Shown: in pieces, positions 47,867 through 58,083 of the stretch
How positions within the stretch are numbered: the first letter of the stretch is position 1
Layout of the letters: each line of letters begins with the position of its first letter
The notes under the pieces: model-generated
Told to the model about the DNA's origin: nothing
What the model saw: the letters and a program-made list of their open reading frames with translations, nothing else
The model's database searches: none
Made by a program: the position numbers and the translations under genes
Origin: Rouxiella silvae
GTDB taxonomy: Bacteria; Pseudomonadota; Gammaproteobacteria; Enterobacterales; Enterobacteriaceae
DNA length: 64,000 nt
Direction of reading: 5' to 3'
Assembly: GCF_002093625.1 (NCBI RefSeq)
Contig: NZ_MRWD01000021.1
Location: 1 to 64,000, forward strand

Positions 47867-48815
47867 CAGTGTTTACGCCAATCCCTTCATTACGCAGCGC
47901 GCCGATCCCCACATCTGGCGCCATACCGACGGCCACTACTATTTTATTGCCTCCGTCCCGGAATATGACCGGCTTGAAATCCGCCGTTCAGCCACTCTCG
48001 AGGGTTTAGCGGAAGCCAGACCGCGCATTATCTGGCGCAAGCACAGCGGTGGCCCAATGAGCGCGCTGATTTGGGCGCCAGAACTGCACTATATCAACGG
48101 CAACTGGTACATCTATTTTGCCGCCGCGCCGTCTGAAAAAATCGTTAAAGGGCTGTTTCAGCACCGGATGTTTGTTCTTGAGTGCTCAGACGCCGATCCG
48201 CTGAGTGGAAAATGGCAGGAAAAGGGCCGCGTAGCAACGCCGATGGACAGTTTCTCGCTGGATGCTACCCATTTTAGCCACGCAGGAAAAAGCTACTATT
48301 TATGGGCGCAGAAAGACCCAGAGATCGAGGGGAATTCAAATTTATATCTGGCCGAGATGAGCAATCCGTGGACGTTGAAAACGGCGCCGGTGATGCTCAG
48401 CAAGCCCGAACTGCCGTGGGAAACAGTAGGTTTTAAAGTGAACGAAGGTCCAGCGGTCATTGAAGGTTACGACAAGCTCTTTATCACCTATTCCGCCAGC
48501 GCCACCGACGAGAATTACTGCATTGGGCTACTGTGGGCCGATATTGAAAGCGATATCACCGATCCAAACCAATGGCACAAATCGCCGACGCCGGTATTCA
48601 AGACACAGGCGGACAATAAACAATTTGGCCCTGGGCACAACAGCTTTACGCAGAATGAAAAAGGTGAAGACGTGTTGGTTTATCATGCGCGGAACTACAC
48701 CGAGATTCAGGGCGACCCGCTGTATGACCCGAACCGCCATACGCGACTAAAAACCATCATCTGGGACGATGAAGGCATGCCGGTGTTTGGCGAACCACCG
48801 GCGGATAATCAGTAG
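47859..48815 (+). CDS. Glycoside hydrolase family 43 protein
   Basis: A 318-residue, apparently cytoplasmic five-bladed beta-propeller enzyme of family GH43 (no signal peptide). The expected catalytic acids are visible: Asp16 in RADPHIW (general base), Asp135 in FSLDATHF (pKa modulator) and Glu196 in NEGPAVI (general acid). Family members are beta-xylosidases or alpha-L-arabinofuranosidases; which applies cannot be decided. ATG 47859 lies inside the last codons of the transporter with AAGGA upstream; the longer frame from 47763 would overlap by 100 bases. It probably cleaves the sugar taken up by the upstream symporter. Confidence 0.88.
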   Translation: MSNSVYANPFITQRADPHIWRHTDGHYYFIASVPEYDRLEIRRSATLEGLAEARPRIIWRKHSGGPMSALIWAPELHYINGNWYIYFAAAPSEKIVKGLFQHRMFVLECSDADPLSGKWQEKGRVATPMDSFSLDATHFSHAGKSYYLWAQKDPEIEGNSNLYLAEMSNPWTLKTAPVMLSKPELPWETVGFKVNEGPAVIEGYDKLFITYSASATDENYCIGLLWADIESDITDPNQWHKSPTPVFKTQADNKQFGPGHNSFTQNEKGEDVLVYHARNYTEIQGDPLYDPNRHTRLKTIIWDDEGMPVFGEPPADNQ

Positions 48816-48832
48816 AATTGAAGCGTTTAGTC

Positions 48833-49687
48833 TTAAACCAAGGTGCCGTAAATCGTCAACAGCGCCACGACAATCAGAATGATGATGGTGACCTTACGCG
48901 CCATTGCCACGGCTGAACGCGGGGTCTGCACCGGATCAAGGTGCGGATCGCGTACCAGAGAGAACTGCGCCAGCCGCGTCAAAACCTGATATTGGGAAGA
49001 GTGAATATCGCCCAATGAGGCAAACCAAGCCGGTAAAGCTTTTTCACCGTGACCAATCAGCGCATAGGCCACCCCCGCCAAACGCACAGGAATCCAATCA
49101 AGCACGTGCAGAAGATTATCAACCCCGGACTGACTGCGCTTGAGGGGCGTTGTATTTCGCGCCAGCCACGTTTGATAGCCACGCAGAACGGCATAGCCGC
49201 CCAGAGCAACCGGCCCATAGGGACCACACACCACAAACCAGAATAACGGCGCCAAATAATAGCGGAAATTTATCCAGATCAGCGCATTCTGCAGCTCTCT
49301 TAATCGTTCGCCCTCGGTACAATCCACCGGCAGTCCGTGGATCAGCGCCAGCTCTTCCGCCATTTCGGAACAGGCATTGACTTCGCCCTGACGCGCCGCT
49401 TTGAGATAAGCACGATAGTGTTTACGCTTAAGACCCGCGCCAATGCACAGCAGACAAATCACCACCCACAGCACCAGCGAAGGGATGCCAAAGAAAGTGC
49501 CGTGCACCAGACGTAAAATCCCCCACAGCACCGCCATCCAGACCACAAAAATCGCCAACGTTTTGGTCATAGAAGCGGCGCGGCCGCGGCGGAAAATAAC
49601 TTCAAAGCGATGATCGAGCTGCCAGTGTTCACCGAGCTTAAATAAACGCTCCCAGGCTAAAACCAGCAGCAAAGTAATTAACGTCAT
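48833..49687 (-). CDS. ampE: Regulatory signalling membrane protein AmpE
   Basis: Inner-membrane protein encoded with AmpD; its role in beta-lactamase regulation is unclear. It is 284 residues, as in E. coli, with about four hydrophobic segments (start [25 protein letters not shown]). Its start overlaps the ampD stop (ATGA). A cobalamin-synthesis CobD/CbiB-like family relation is known. Confidence 0.95.
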   Translation of the reverse strand: MTLITLLLVLAWERLFKLGEHWQLDHRFEVIFRRGRAASMTKTLAIFVVWMAVLWGILRLVHGTFFGIPSLVLWVVICLLCIGAGLKRKHYRAYLKAARQGEVNACSEMAEELALIHGLPVDCTEGERLRELQNALIWINFRYYLAPLFWFVVCGPYGPVALGGYAVLRGYQTWLARNTTPLKRSQSGVDNLLHVLDWIPVRLAGVAYALIGHGEKALPAWFASLGDIHSSQYQVLTRLAQFSLVRDPHLDPVQTPRSAVAMARKVTIIILIVVALLTIYGTLV

Positions 49688-50265
49688 GGACGAGGACTCT
49701 CTCTTGGTGTTTCATGCGACACGAGGTGTTGAACGGCATCAAGATAGCGACGCCAGTCAAAATGTGGCCCGGGATCGGTCTTTCTGCCTGGAGCAATATC
49801 ACTGTGACCAGTAATATGCTGCAAATCGACAGGATAGTGTTTTAGTATCAAATCGGTAACGCGAAGTAAACTCTCATATTGCTCAGCAGTAAACGGCTCA
49901 AAGTCAGTGCCTTCCAGCTCAATCCCAATAGAGAAGTCATTACAGCGCTCTCGCCCCTGAAAACTGGATACGCCAGCATGCCAGGCGCGCTTGTCAAAAG
50001 GCACGTATTGCACCACTTCACCGTCTCGACGAATCAAACAGTGTGCCGCCACACGCAGCTGATGAATTTGTTCAAAAAAAGCATCGTCCTGCGGGTTAAG
50101 CCTGCCGGTGAACAGCTGGTCGATATAAGGTCCGCCAAATTTTCCGGGCGGCAGGCTGATATTATGGATAACCAGTAGAGAGGGAGATTCATCCTCTGGA
50201 CGCAGGTCGAAATGCGGAGAAATCACGCGACGTGCTTCGGTTAACCAGCCTTGTATTAACTGCAT
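49684..50265 (-). CDS. ampD: 1,6-anhydro-N-acetylmuramyl-L-alanine amidase AmpD
   Basis: Cytoplasmic zinc amidase that removes peptide from anhydromuramyl muropeptides in cell-wall recycling, and thereby keeps ampC silent. The zinc ligands are in [16 protein letters not shown] and KTDPGP. The ATG at 50265 (MQLIQGWL) has GAGG upstream and gives 193 residues (E. coli 183); the longer frame to 50334 adds 23 residues of poor support. Divergent from nadC. Confidence 0.95.
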   Translation of the reverse strand: MQLIQGWLTEARRVISPHFDLRPEDESPSLLVIHNISLPPGKFGGPYIDQLFTGRLNPQDDAFFEQIHQLRVAAHCLIRRDGEVVQYVPFDKRAWHAGVSSFQGRERCNDFSIGIELEGTDFEPFTAEQYESLLRVTDLILKHYPVDLQHITGHSDIAPGRKTDPGPHFDWRRYLDAVQHLVSHETPRESPRP

Positions 50266-50344
50266 TAATGACCTCACCAGCAGTGGGTTGTAGGGTACTT
50301 CTTCATGGCGCTTGTGAAAGCAAAAGGGTAGCATGTTTTTTTGA

Positions 50345-51268
<924 letters not shown>

Positions 51269-51471
51269 GCCTCTTTCTTTACGCATTTCCCCGCCACGGC
51301 GCGGGGAAATTTGTGCACTCTATTCCTGCTTTATTGTATTTCCCTCCCTGTTTCATTTCATTTTGCGTCACGTCTTGAGTCATCAACAACGGGTGCTAGC
51401 CTGCTACGAATATGGCGATTAGTTTACGTCTTGCCACTACGGCATCACTGACTTCAAGGATGGAACACCTC

Positions 51472-51981
51472 ATGCATTCACTCACTTTCAGTCACACCAC
51501 GTTTTCGCAGCGCTTTTCCCAACAGCAACCACAGTCTCGCCGACAGCGGGGGTTTTCGCTGATTGAGCTGATGGTGGTCATCGGCATTATTGGCATTCTT
51601 AGCGGCATTGGCATTCCGGCCTATCAGTCTTATACGCAAAAAGCCGCGCTGACCGATATGCTGCAAACCATGATCCCTTATAAGACTGCCTCCGAGCTTT
51701 GCAGCATTGATTTGGGCGAGCTAGCGACCTGTAATAACGGCGTTTCAAGTATTCCAGCCTCCAAAGCCTCGCGTTACGTCAGCGCGATTGAGGTAAAGGC
51801 AGGGATTATCACACTCAGCGGTCAGCAAGCGCTGAACGGCCTGTCCGTGGTGATGACGCCAGTCGTCAATAAGCTCGACGGCAGCATTGACTGGACTCGC
51901 CAGTGCACCCTCGCCGGCAATGAGGGACTGGTTAATGCCTGCAAACAAATCTTTCACTTCAGTGACCCGAGTACGCGCTGA
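51472..51981 (+). CDS. ppdD: Prepilin peptidase-dependent pilin PpdD
   Basis: Major type IV pilin subunit. The class III signal G^FSLIELMVVIGIIGIL is cut before Phe28. From ATG 51472 the leader is 27 residues, far longer than the usual 6-10 (E. coli MDKQRG), and rich in Ser, Gln and Arg. ATG 51460 is another in-frame choice, but its ribosome site would overlap the start. The body (PAYQSYTQKAALTDMLQTMIPYKTA) aligns well with E. coli PpdD, 169 residues in all, with Cys pairs for the D-loop. Operon with hofB and hofC. Confidence 0.88.
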   Translation: MHSLTFSHTTFSQRFSQQQPQSRRQRGFSLIELMVVIGIIGILSGIGIPAYQSYTQKAALTDMLQTMIPYKTASELCSIDLGELATCNNGVSSIPASKASRYVSAIEVKAGIITLSGQQALNGLSVVMTPVVNKLDGSIDWTRQCTLAGNEGLVNACKQIFHFSDPSTR

Positions 51982-53450
51982 TGACTGAAAAAACCAGTGC
52001 GCTTCGCGATACCCTACGGCGACAGTGTCAACACTACGGCGCGGTGCTGATTGCAATAGAAGATGAGAGCCTGCGCGTGGCCTGTCATCAGGAAACCACG
52101 GATTCAACGGCGCTGCTCACCGCCCTGCGCTTTACCTGTGCGCTAAAGGTAAACATTGAGTTCTGGCCACAAACACAGCTAGAGCACGCGCTGAGCCAGC
52201 CACAGAATACGCGTGACGATACTGCGTATGAAAACCAGCACAATGAAGATCATGACGTAGACGAAGAGAGCAAAATACCGGTGGTGCAGTTTCTCAATCA
52301 CACTCTGAAACTCTGCATTCAGCGCCGCGCGTCTGACGTCCACTTTGAACCCTTCGAGAATCAGCTACGCGTTCGCCTGAGAATTGACGGCGTGCTGCAA
52401 GAACTTCCTGCACCGGAATTTTCTCTGATGCCCAGCGTCCTTGCTCGCCTGAAGATTATGGGCCAGCTCAATGTGGCAGAGCATCGCCTGCCGCAGGATG
52501 GGCAAATGTCTGTGACGCTCGATAAACAGCGCTACTCGCTGCGTATTTCTTCGCTACCGGTGCTGTACGGCGAAAAGATTGTGTTGCGTATTCTTGATAG
52601 AACGCAGCAGGAGCTGTCTTTGGAACAGCTTGGTTTTTCCGCAAGCGAGCAAAAGAAATACCTCGCCGCACTCGATAAACCGCAGGGGCTTATTCTGGTC
52701 ACCGGTCCGACAGGAAGTGGTAAAACCGTCACGCTCTATACTGGGCTACGCCATCTAAATACGATAAGACGAAATATTTGCAGCGTGGAGGATCCGGTGG
52801 AGATCCCAGTACGCGGCATTAATCAGACACAAATCAACAGCAAAGCATCGCTGAGTTTTGCCAAGGTGTTGCGCTCACTGCTCAGACAAGACCCTGACGT
52901 CATTATGATTGGTGAAATCCGCGACGCCGAGACGGCAGAGATTGCCGTTAAGGCTTCACAAACCGGCCACTTAGTGCTTTCGACGCTGCATACCAATTCG
53001 ACGACCGAAACGTTGGTGAGATTGGCGCAAATGGGCGTTGAGGGATACCAGATTGCCGCCAGTCTGCGGCTGGTCATTGCCCAGCGCCTGGTCAGAAAAC
53101 TTTGCCCACACTGTAAAACTCGACAACGAACGCGGGTAAAAGCCCCACATCAGCAGGAGGCCCAGGAAATAGAAGTTTGGCAGGCACAGGGCTGTAAACA
53201 CTGCTTTTCGGGTTATTACGGTCGCGTAGGGGTCTACGAAATGCTAGAGAACAGCCCACAGCTGCAACAGGCTCTGGTCAACGGTGCTGACTCTCAGGTG
53301 CTGCGCGTTATTGCTGCTGCCCAAAGCCAACAGACACTTTTTGCCTCGGGTATTTCTCTGGTTGAACAAGGCACCACTTCTTTAAGCGAACTTTATCGCG
53401 TAATGGGTGAAGGAGAACGAGGTGACCAAGGCAAATCTGTATCTGTTTAA
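51981..53450 (+). CDS. hofB: Type IV pilus assembly ATPase HofB (GspE family)
   Basis: Hexameric ATPase that powers pilus extension. The 489-residue protein shows Walker A GPTGSGKT, the Asp box, Walker B (DPDVIMIGEIRD), the His box (LSTLHTNST) and a four-Cys zinc site (CPHC...CKHC). ATG overlaps the ppdD stop by one base (TGATG). Longer than E. coli HofB (461). Prepilin peptidase and the secretin are not in the window. Confidence 0.93.
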   Translation: MTEKTSALRDTLRRQCQHYGAVLIAIEDESLRVACHQETTDSTALLTALRFTCALKVNIEFWPQTQLEHALSQPQNTRDDTAYENQHNEDHDVDEESKIPVVQFLNHTLKLCIQRRASDVHFEPFENQLRVRLRIDGVLQELPAPEFSLMPSVLARLKIMGQLNVAEHRLPQDGQMSVTLDKQRYSLRISSLPVLYGEKIVLRILDRTQQELSLEQLGFSASEQKKYLAALDKPQGLILVTGPTGSGKTVTLYTGLRHLNTIRRNICSVEDPVEIPVRGINQTQINSKASLSFAKVLRSLLRQDPDVIMIGEIRDAETAEIAVKASQTGHLVLSTLHTNSTTETLVRLAQMGVEGYQIAASLRLVIAQRLVRKLCPHCKTRQRTRVKAPHQQEAQEIEVWQAQGCKHCFSGYYGRVGVYEMLENSPQLQQALVNGADSQVLRVIAAAQSQQTLFASGISLVEQGTTSLSELYRVMGEGERGDQGKSVSV

Positions 53451-54627
53451 GTGGCAGGCTCTTGATGACATGGGCCAACTGCGCAACGGTGAAAATCTCT
53501 CAGCGCAGCCGCGGGAGGTGCTTGAGCACCTGATGGATCAAGGGCTTCAGCCTCTTTCAATTAAGAGGATAGTGAAACTCAGTCAGCGTTTTTGGAAAAA
53601 TAAAGAGCGCATCGCATTTATCAGGCAGTTGGCAACCTTGCTGCAAACCGGCCTGCCGCTGACGATGAGTCTGAAACTGCTGGCTAACGATCACCCTTTG
53701 CCGGCCTGGCGCTGCATACTGACCGACGTCGTTAAACAGGTTAATGAGGGACAACCGTTGTCGACGGTACTGCAACAATATCCTTTGGTGTTTCCTGCTA
53801 TTTATCCACAGGTCATTGCCATTGGGGAATTGACTGGCCAGTTGGACAACTGTTGTTTACAGCTGGCAATTCAGCAGGAGCAAATCATTCGTTTGCAAAA
53901 AACCGTGAAGAAAGCCCTGCGCTATCCACTCATCGTGATGGTTATTGCCTCAGCCATTACCCTACTCATGCTGACCATGGTGTTACCGGAGTTTGCCAAA
54001 ATCTATCTGTCGTTTGACGCAGAACTGCCTCGGTTCACGCAGATGCTCATCTCAGGATCTGACTGGATCATTCACTATGGCCCCGTATTAGCGACGATTA
54101 TTGGCCTAAGTTATGGCGGTTATTCTCATTTTTTACATCCGCAGGAAAAATGGCAATGGAACGAACAACGCTGGCTATTGAAGCTGCCGATAATTAAAAA
54201 ACTGATTAGCTATGGCTGTTTATGTCAGCTATTTCAAACGCTGGTGCTGACTCAACGTGCAGGAATGACGCTTAGTGCCGGTCTCTCAGCGGCAGAATCT
54301 TCAATCAGTAATTTGCACTACAAGCGAGCAGTCGGGCTATTGACCCAACAGTTAGCACAGGGACTGCCTCTGCATAAGGCACTGACGGACTCCCCGCTCT
54401 TCCCACCGCTGTGCCGACAGCTGGTCCGCATCGGCGAGGAGTCAGGCGCGTTGGATACGCTGCTTCAGAAGCTGGCCGAATGGCACGCCGAGCAGGCCAA
54501 TGAGCTTGCCGAAGGAATGGCACAAAAAATAGAACCGTTGATGATGTTGTTTATGGGCGTGATTGTAGGCGGGCTGGTTATTGCCATGTATCTGCCCATC
54601 TTCAATTTGGGGGCAGCAATGAACTAA
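53422..54627 (+). CDS. hofC: Type IV pilus assembly protein HofC (GspF family)
   Basis: Inner-membrane platform protein of the pilus machine. It has two T2SSF repeats, each with a hydrophobic core (IAFIRQLATLLQTGLPL and LFQTLVLTQRAGMTL), and three or so transmembrane helices near 170-195, 220-240 and the C-terminus. GTG 53422 has AGGAGA at the right distance and gives 401 residues (E. coli 400); a GTG 15 bases earlier is poorer. Overlaps hofB by 29 bases. Confidence 0.92.
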   Translation: MTKANLYLFKWQALDDMGQLRNGENLSAQPREVLEHLMDQGLQPLSIKRIVKLSQRFWKNKERIAFIRQLATLLQTGLPLTMSLKLLANDHPLPAWRCILTDVVKQVNEGQPLSTVLQQYPLVFPAIYPQVIAIGELTGQLDNCCLQLAIQQEQIIRLQKTVKKALRYPLIVMVIASAITLLMLTMVLPEFAKIYLSFDAELPRFTQMLISGSDWIIHYGPVLATIIGLSYGGYSHFLHPQEKWQWNEQRWLLKLPIIKKLISYGCLCQLFQTLVLTQRAGMTLSAGLSAAESSISNLHYKRAVGLLTQQLAQGLPLHKALTDSPLFPPLCRQLVRIGEESGALDTLLQKLAEWHAEQANELAEGMAQKIEPLMMLFMGVIVGGLVIAMYLPIFNLGAAMN

Positions 54628-54644
54628 GAAATGAGGAGATTAAA

Positions 54645-54667
54645 AACGGCGGTATGTCACCGCCGTT
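54645..54667 (-). terminator. Terminator between hofC and guaC
   Basis: AACGGCGGT (54645-54653) pairs with ACCGCCGTT (54659-54667); in the guaC direction TTTTTAATC follows. It can also serve the convergent ppdD-hofBC operon. Confidence 0.85.
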
Positions 54668-54674
54668 ATGCAGT

Positions 54675-55715
54675 CTATTGACCAAACAGGCGATTTTCCT
54701 GTTCGGCGACACGAATAAAGGTCGTGCGTTTAGTCAGCTCTTTCAAACGCTCTGCGCCCACGTAGGTACAGGCAGAACGCAACCCACCGAGGATGTCGCG
54801 AACGGTATTTTCAACCGGGCCTCGCAGCGGCAGTTTAACCGTTTTGCCCTCGGCGGCGCGGTATTCGGCAACGCCACCTACATGACGCTTCATGGCAGAT
54901 ACCGAGCTCATGCCATAGAAAAGCATGAACTTTTCACCCTCTTCTTCAACAATAGTGCCTTCGCACTCGTCGTGAGCTGCCAGCATACCGCCGAGCATCA
55001 CGAAGTCTGCCCCGCCGCCAAACGCTTTGGCAACGTCACCGGGCACCGCACAGCCGCCGTCGCTGACAATCTGTCCGCCTAGGCCGTGAGCTGCATCGGC
55101 ACACTCAATCACTGCCGAGAGCTGCGGATAACCAACGCCCGTTTTGACTCGCGTGGTGCACACTGACCCTGGCCCGATACCCACTTTGACAATGTCGGCC
55201 CCGGAAAGGATGAGTTCTTCAACCATTTCACCGGTCACCACGTTGCCGGCGCAGATAACTTTGTCCGGACAGGCTTCCCGCACCCGTTGAAGAAACTCGA
55301 CAAAATGTTCGGAATAGCCATTGGCGACGTCAAGACAGATAAATTTCAGCAGCGGGGACAGGGAAAGAATATTCAGCAGTTTAGTGAAATCTGCGCCCGA
55401 CGTGCCCGTTGATACCATGACGTGCCGCAATACAGATTCGCTGCTCAGGGCAATAAATGCCTGCCATTGTTCGACGCTGTAATGCTTGTGGACCGCGGTC
55501 AGTAAACCAAACGATGCGAGTGCTTCAGCCATACTAAAAGTACCGACAGTGTCCATATTGGCGGCAATAACGGGAGTACCCGACCAACTGTGGCCCGAGT
55601 GCTTGAATGTGAAAGTACGTTCGAGTTCGACTTCGGAACGGCTCTTGAGGGTAGAGCGTTTTGGACGAATGAGGACGTCTTTAAAACCTAACTTTAAACC
55701 TTCTTCAATACGCAT
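54675..55715 (-). CDS. guaC: GMP reductase
   Basis: Converts GMP to IMP with NADPH. The 346-residue protein (E. coli 347) is a TIM barrel of the IMPDH family, with the active Cys186 in GPGSVCTTR and the phosphate-binding [13 protein letters not shown] 55715 is preceded by AGGA. Divergent from coaE. Confidence 0.97.
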   Translation of the reverse strand: MRIEEGLKLGFKDVLIRPKRSTLKSRSEVELERTFTFKHSGHSWSGTPVIAANMDTVGTFSMAEALASFGLLTAVHKHYSVEQWQAFIALSSESVLRHVMVSTGTSGADFTKLLNILSLSPLLKFICLDVANGYSEHFVEFLQRVREACPDKVICAGNVVTGEMVEELILSGADIVKVGIGPGSVCTTRVKTGVGYPQLSAVIECADAAHGLGGQIVSDGGCAVPGDVAKAFGGGADFVMLGGMLAAHDECEGTIVEEEGEKFMLFYGMSSVSAMKRHVGGVAEYRAAEGKTVKLPLRGPVENTVRDILGGLRSACTYVGAERLKELTKRTTFIRVAEQENRLFGQ

Positions 55716-55960
55716 TGAGTTGTCCTGGTTGGGCTAGAAGCCTGTAGCGCGAGCCGACAAGCGAGTAACAGTTTGCACCTTCTCCAGTGGTTTTATCATA
55801 CTCAGGAATAGCCTCACGGCAAGAGGCGGTTTTGGATCTCACTTCACAGTTTGCAGGATCAACTTCAAGTATGAAGGGTAAGGCTGGCTTGCACTTACTG
55901 ACGATATCTTTATCATTTAGGTTATCGATATTTTTCGCATAAAAGCATCCGAGCAAAAGT

Positions 55961-56590
55961 ATGAGCTATATTGTTGCACTCACCGGCGGGATAGGCAGCG
56001 GGAAGAGTACGGTCGCCAATGCGTTTGGGCGACTTGGGGTTACGCTGGTGGATGCCGATATCCTTGCACGTCAGGTGGTTGAACCTGGCATGCCGGCCTT
56101 ACACGCTTTAGTTGAAAGATTTGGTAAACAAATCGTTCTGGATGACGGCTCACTTAACCGCCCGCGACTGCGAGAAGTTATCTTTAGTAATACCGGACAT
56201 AAACAATGGGTTAACCAACTTCTTCATCCTATAATACAGGCTGAAACGCAGCGTTTAATCAAGGCAGCCTGTTCACCCTATGTGCTTTGGGTGGTGCCTC
56301 TCTTGGTAGAAAATGGATTACAAGACCGTGCAAATCGCGTACTTGTGGTCGACGTAAGCGAAGAAGTACAGCTTTTGAGAACAATCAGCCGTGATGGCGT
56401 CAGTCGTCAGCAGGCCGAAAGTATTATTGCCGCGCAGGCCTCACGCCAACAGAGGTTGGCCTGTGCGGATGACATAATTGATAACAACGGTGGTCCCGAG
56501 ACGATCGAGCCGCGTGTTGCTTCATTACATAGCCGTTATCTGGATTTAGCGGCTTCAGCGACCCGACAGGATATTGACAAGAATGAGTGA
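55961..56590 (+). CDS. coaE: Dephospho-CoA kinase
   Basis: Last step of CoA synthesis, phosphorylating the ribose 3'-OH of dephospho-CoA. The 209-residue protein (E. coli 206) has P-loop GGIGSGKST (residues 9-17) and the DAD-type motif [10 protein letters not shown]. Its stop lies inside the zapD start region, with an 8-base overlap, so translation is probably coupled through coaE-zapD-yacG. Confidence 0.97.
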   Translation: MSYIVALTGGIGSGKSTVANAFGRLGVTLVDADILARQVVEPGMPALHALVERFGKQIVLDDGSLNRPRLREVIFSNTGHKQWVNQLLHPIIQAETQRLIKAACSPYVLWVVPLLVENGLQDRANRVLVVDVSEEVQLLRTISRDGVSRQQAESIIAAQASRQQRLACADDIIDNNGGPETIEPRVASLHSRYLDLAASATRQDIDKNE

Positions 56591-57335
56591 TGTGGTTACT
56601 ACCGTTCTCTTTGAACATCCTTTAAATGAAAAGATGCGTACCTGGCTGCGCATTGAGTTTCTTTTACAACAGTTACATGCCAATCCGCATCTCAGTTCTA
56701 TTGCTTCCGCCCTGACTTTTTTCCGTACTGCGTCCGATCTTTTAGACGTGCTGGAACGCGGTGAAGTACGAACCGACCTGTTAAAAGAGCTTGAACGCCA
56801 ACAGCAAAAACTGCTGCTTTGGTCCGACGTTCCCGGCGTTGAGATGTCTCGAATTCACGAACTGCGCGCGGAGTTGAAAGACACGGCGTCGGTACTGATG
56901 AGTGCGCCAAGAATAGGTCAGGCACTTAAAGAGGATCGCATGGTCAGCCTGGTAAAACAGCGCTTGAGTATTCCCGGCGGTTGCTGCAGTTTCGACTTAC
57001 CGACACTGCATATTTGGATGCATATGCCGCAGGCGCTGCGCGACACCGATGTGCGTCACTGGCTCGACACGTTAGAACCGCTTCATAAGTCGTTGACCAG
57101 CGTTCTAGGCCTCATTCGTCAGTCGGGACCTTTCCGCAACCAGATAAGCCTAAATGGTTTCTTCCAGGACAATGCCGAAGGCGCAGACTTGCTTCGACTT
57201 CGACTCTCGCTTGAATATCAACTTTATCCGCAGGTTTCAGGCCACAAGACGCGCTACGCCATTCGTTTCCTGCCGTTGGACAGCGAAAAGGGCCAGGTTC
57301 CGGCCAGACTGAATTTTGAACTTGCCTGCTGCTAG
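56583..57335 (+). CDS. zapD: Cell division protein ZapD
   Basis: ZapD bundles FtsZ filaments at the Z-ring. The 250-residue protein (E. coli 247) starts [22 protein letters not shown], close to the E. coli sequence, and keeps the [15 protein letters not shown] block. ATG 56583 is chosen over 56574 by homology. Middle gene of coaE-zapD-yacG. Confidence 0.95.
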   Translation: MSDVVTTVLFEHPLNEKMRTWLRIEFLLQQLHANPHLSSIASALTFFRTASDLLDVLERGEVRTDLLKELERQQQKLLLWSDVPGVEMSRIHELRAELKDTASVLMSAPRIGQALKEDRMVSLVKQRLSIPGGCCSFDLPTLHIWMHMPQALRDTDVRHWLDTLEPLHKSLTSVLGLIRQSGPFRNQISLNGFFQDNAEGADLLRLRLSLEYQLYPQVSGHKTRYAIRFLPLDSEKGQVPARLNFELACC

Positions 57336-57343
57336 GAGCAAAC

Positions 57344-57544
57344 ATGGACAACGATATTATTAAGGTAAATTGCCCGACCTGTGGCAAACAAGTGATTTGG
57401 GGCGAAAACAGTCCTTACCGGCCTTTCTGCACCAAGCGCTGCCAGTTGATTGACCTTGGGGAATGGGCCGACGAAGAAAAACGTATTCCGAGTAAAGGCG
57501 AGATAAACGATCTCGACGAGTGGAGCGAAGACGACATCAAATAG
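57344..57544 (+). CDS. yacG: DNA gyrase inhibitor YacG
   Basis: Small zinc protein that blocks DNA binding by gyrase in E. coli. It has 66 residues with zinc ligands Cys10, Cys13, Cys29 and Cys33 (CPTC...CTKRC) and an acidic C-terminal tail. It follows zapD by eight bases. Confidence 0.97.
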   Translation: MDNDIIKVNCPTCGKQVIWGENSPYRPFCTKRCQLIDLGEWADEEKRIPSKGEINDLDEWSEDDIK

Positions 57545-57546
57545 AA

Positions 57547-57575
57547 AAAGGGGGAACATAAACTGTTCCCCCTTT
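57547..57575. terminator. Terminator between yacG and mutT
   Basis: AAAGGGGGAAC (57547-57557) pairs with GTTCCCCCTTT (57565-57575). It sits just after the yacG stop and before the convergent mutT end, and has A/T tails both ways. Confidence 0.87.
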
Positions 57576-57601
57576 CAATCTCGATATCATTATTTGATAT
57601 C

Positions 57602-58003
57602 TTAAATTTCGTCGTTTAAAAGCGCTTTAACAATCTCGGCGTTGGCCGGTGGAAAATCACTTTCCTTAATTTCGCTCTGCACTACCCAGCGCTTCGGCTG
57701 ACCTTCTTTACCATAAGGCTCGCCCGTCCAGTTCTGTACTAAAAAGAAGTGAAGATTGACGATGCGGTCAGGGAAAGTATGTTGCAGCGTGCGTATAAGC
57801 ACAGGCTCAGCGGCATCAATGCCAACCTCTTCCTGCAATTCACGAATCAGTGCCTGTGCTGCATTTTCTCCGCTTTCAATCTTACCGCCTGGAAACTCCC
57901 AGAAACCGGCCATGTGCGAAGATGCGTCACGTTGAGTAATGAAAATCTCTTTCTGAACGTTGCGGATAATCCCGACCGAGATATTCAGTTGTTTAATACT
58001 CAC
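57602..58003 (-). CDS. mutT: 8-oxo-dGTP diphosphatase MutT
   Basis: Removes oxidised dGTP to prevent A:T to C:G mutations. The 133-residue protein (E. coli 129) has the complete Nudix box at residues 40-62 (GX5EX7REUXEEXGU). Downstream of secA with an 80-base gap, as in E. coli. Confidence 0.97.
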   Translation of the reverse strand: MSIKQLNISVGIIRNVQKEIFITQRDASSHMAGFWEFPGGKIESGENAAQALIRELQEEVGIDAAEPVLIRTLQHTFPDRIVNLHFFLVQNWTGEPYGKEGQPKRWVVQSEIKESDFPPANAEIVKALLNDEI

Positions 58004-58083
58004 CTTCTTTACCTCTTGGAAAATCTCAAAATTAAGGGCGGTAATTAGCCGCCCTTGTTATCTTGCTGTATTCAGACTGGCAA

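Noticed and set aside
55705-55956. 83-codon minus-strand frame between guaC and coaE, with five Cys
   Set aside because: Starts only at TTG with no ribosome site, overlaps the guaC start, and lies in the divergent promoter region. Cys content and LGC near the start are suggestive of a lipoprotein, but support is too thin.
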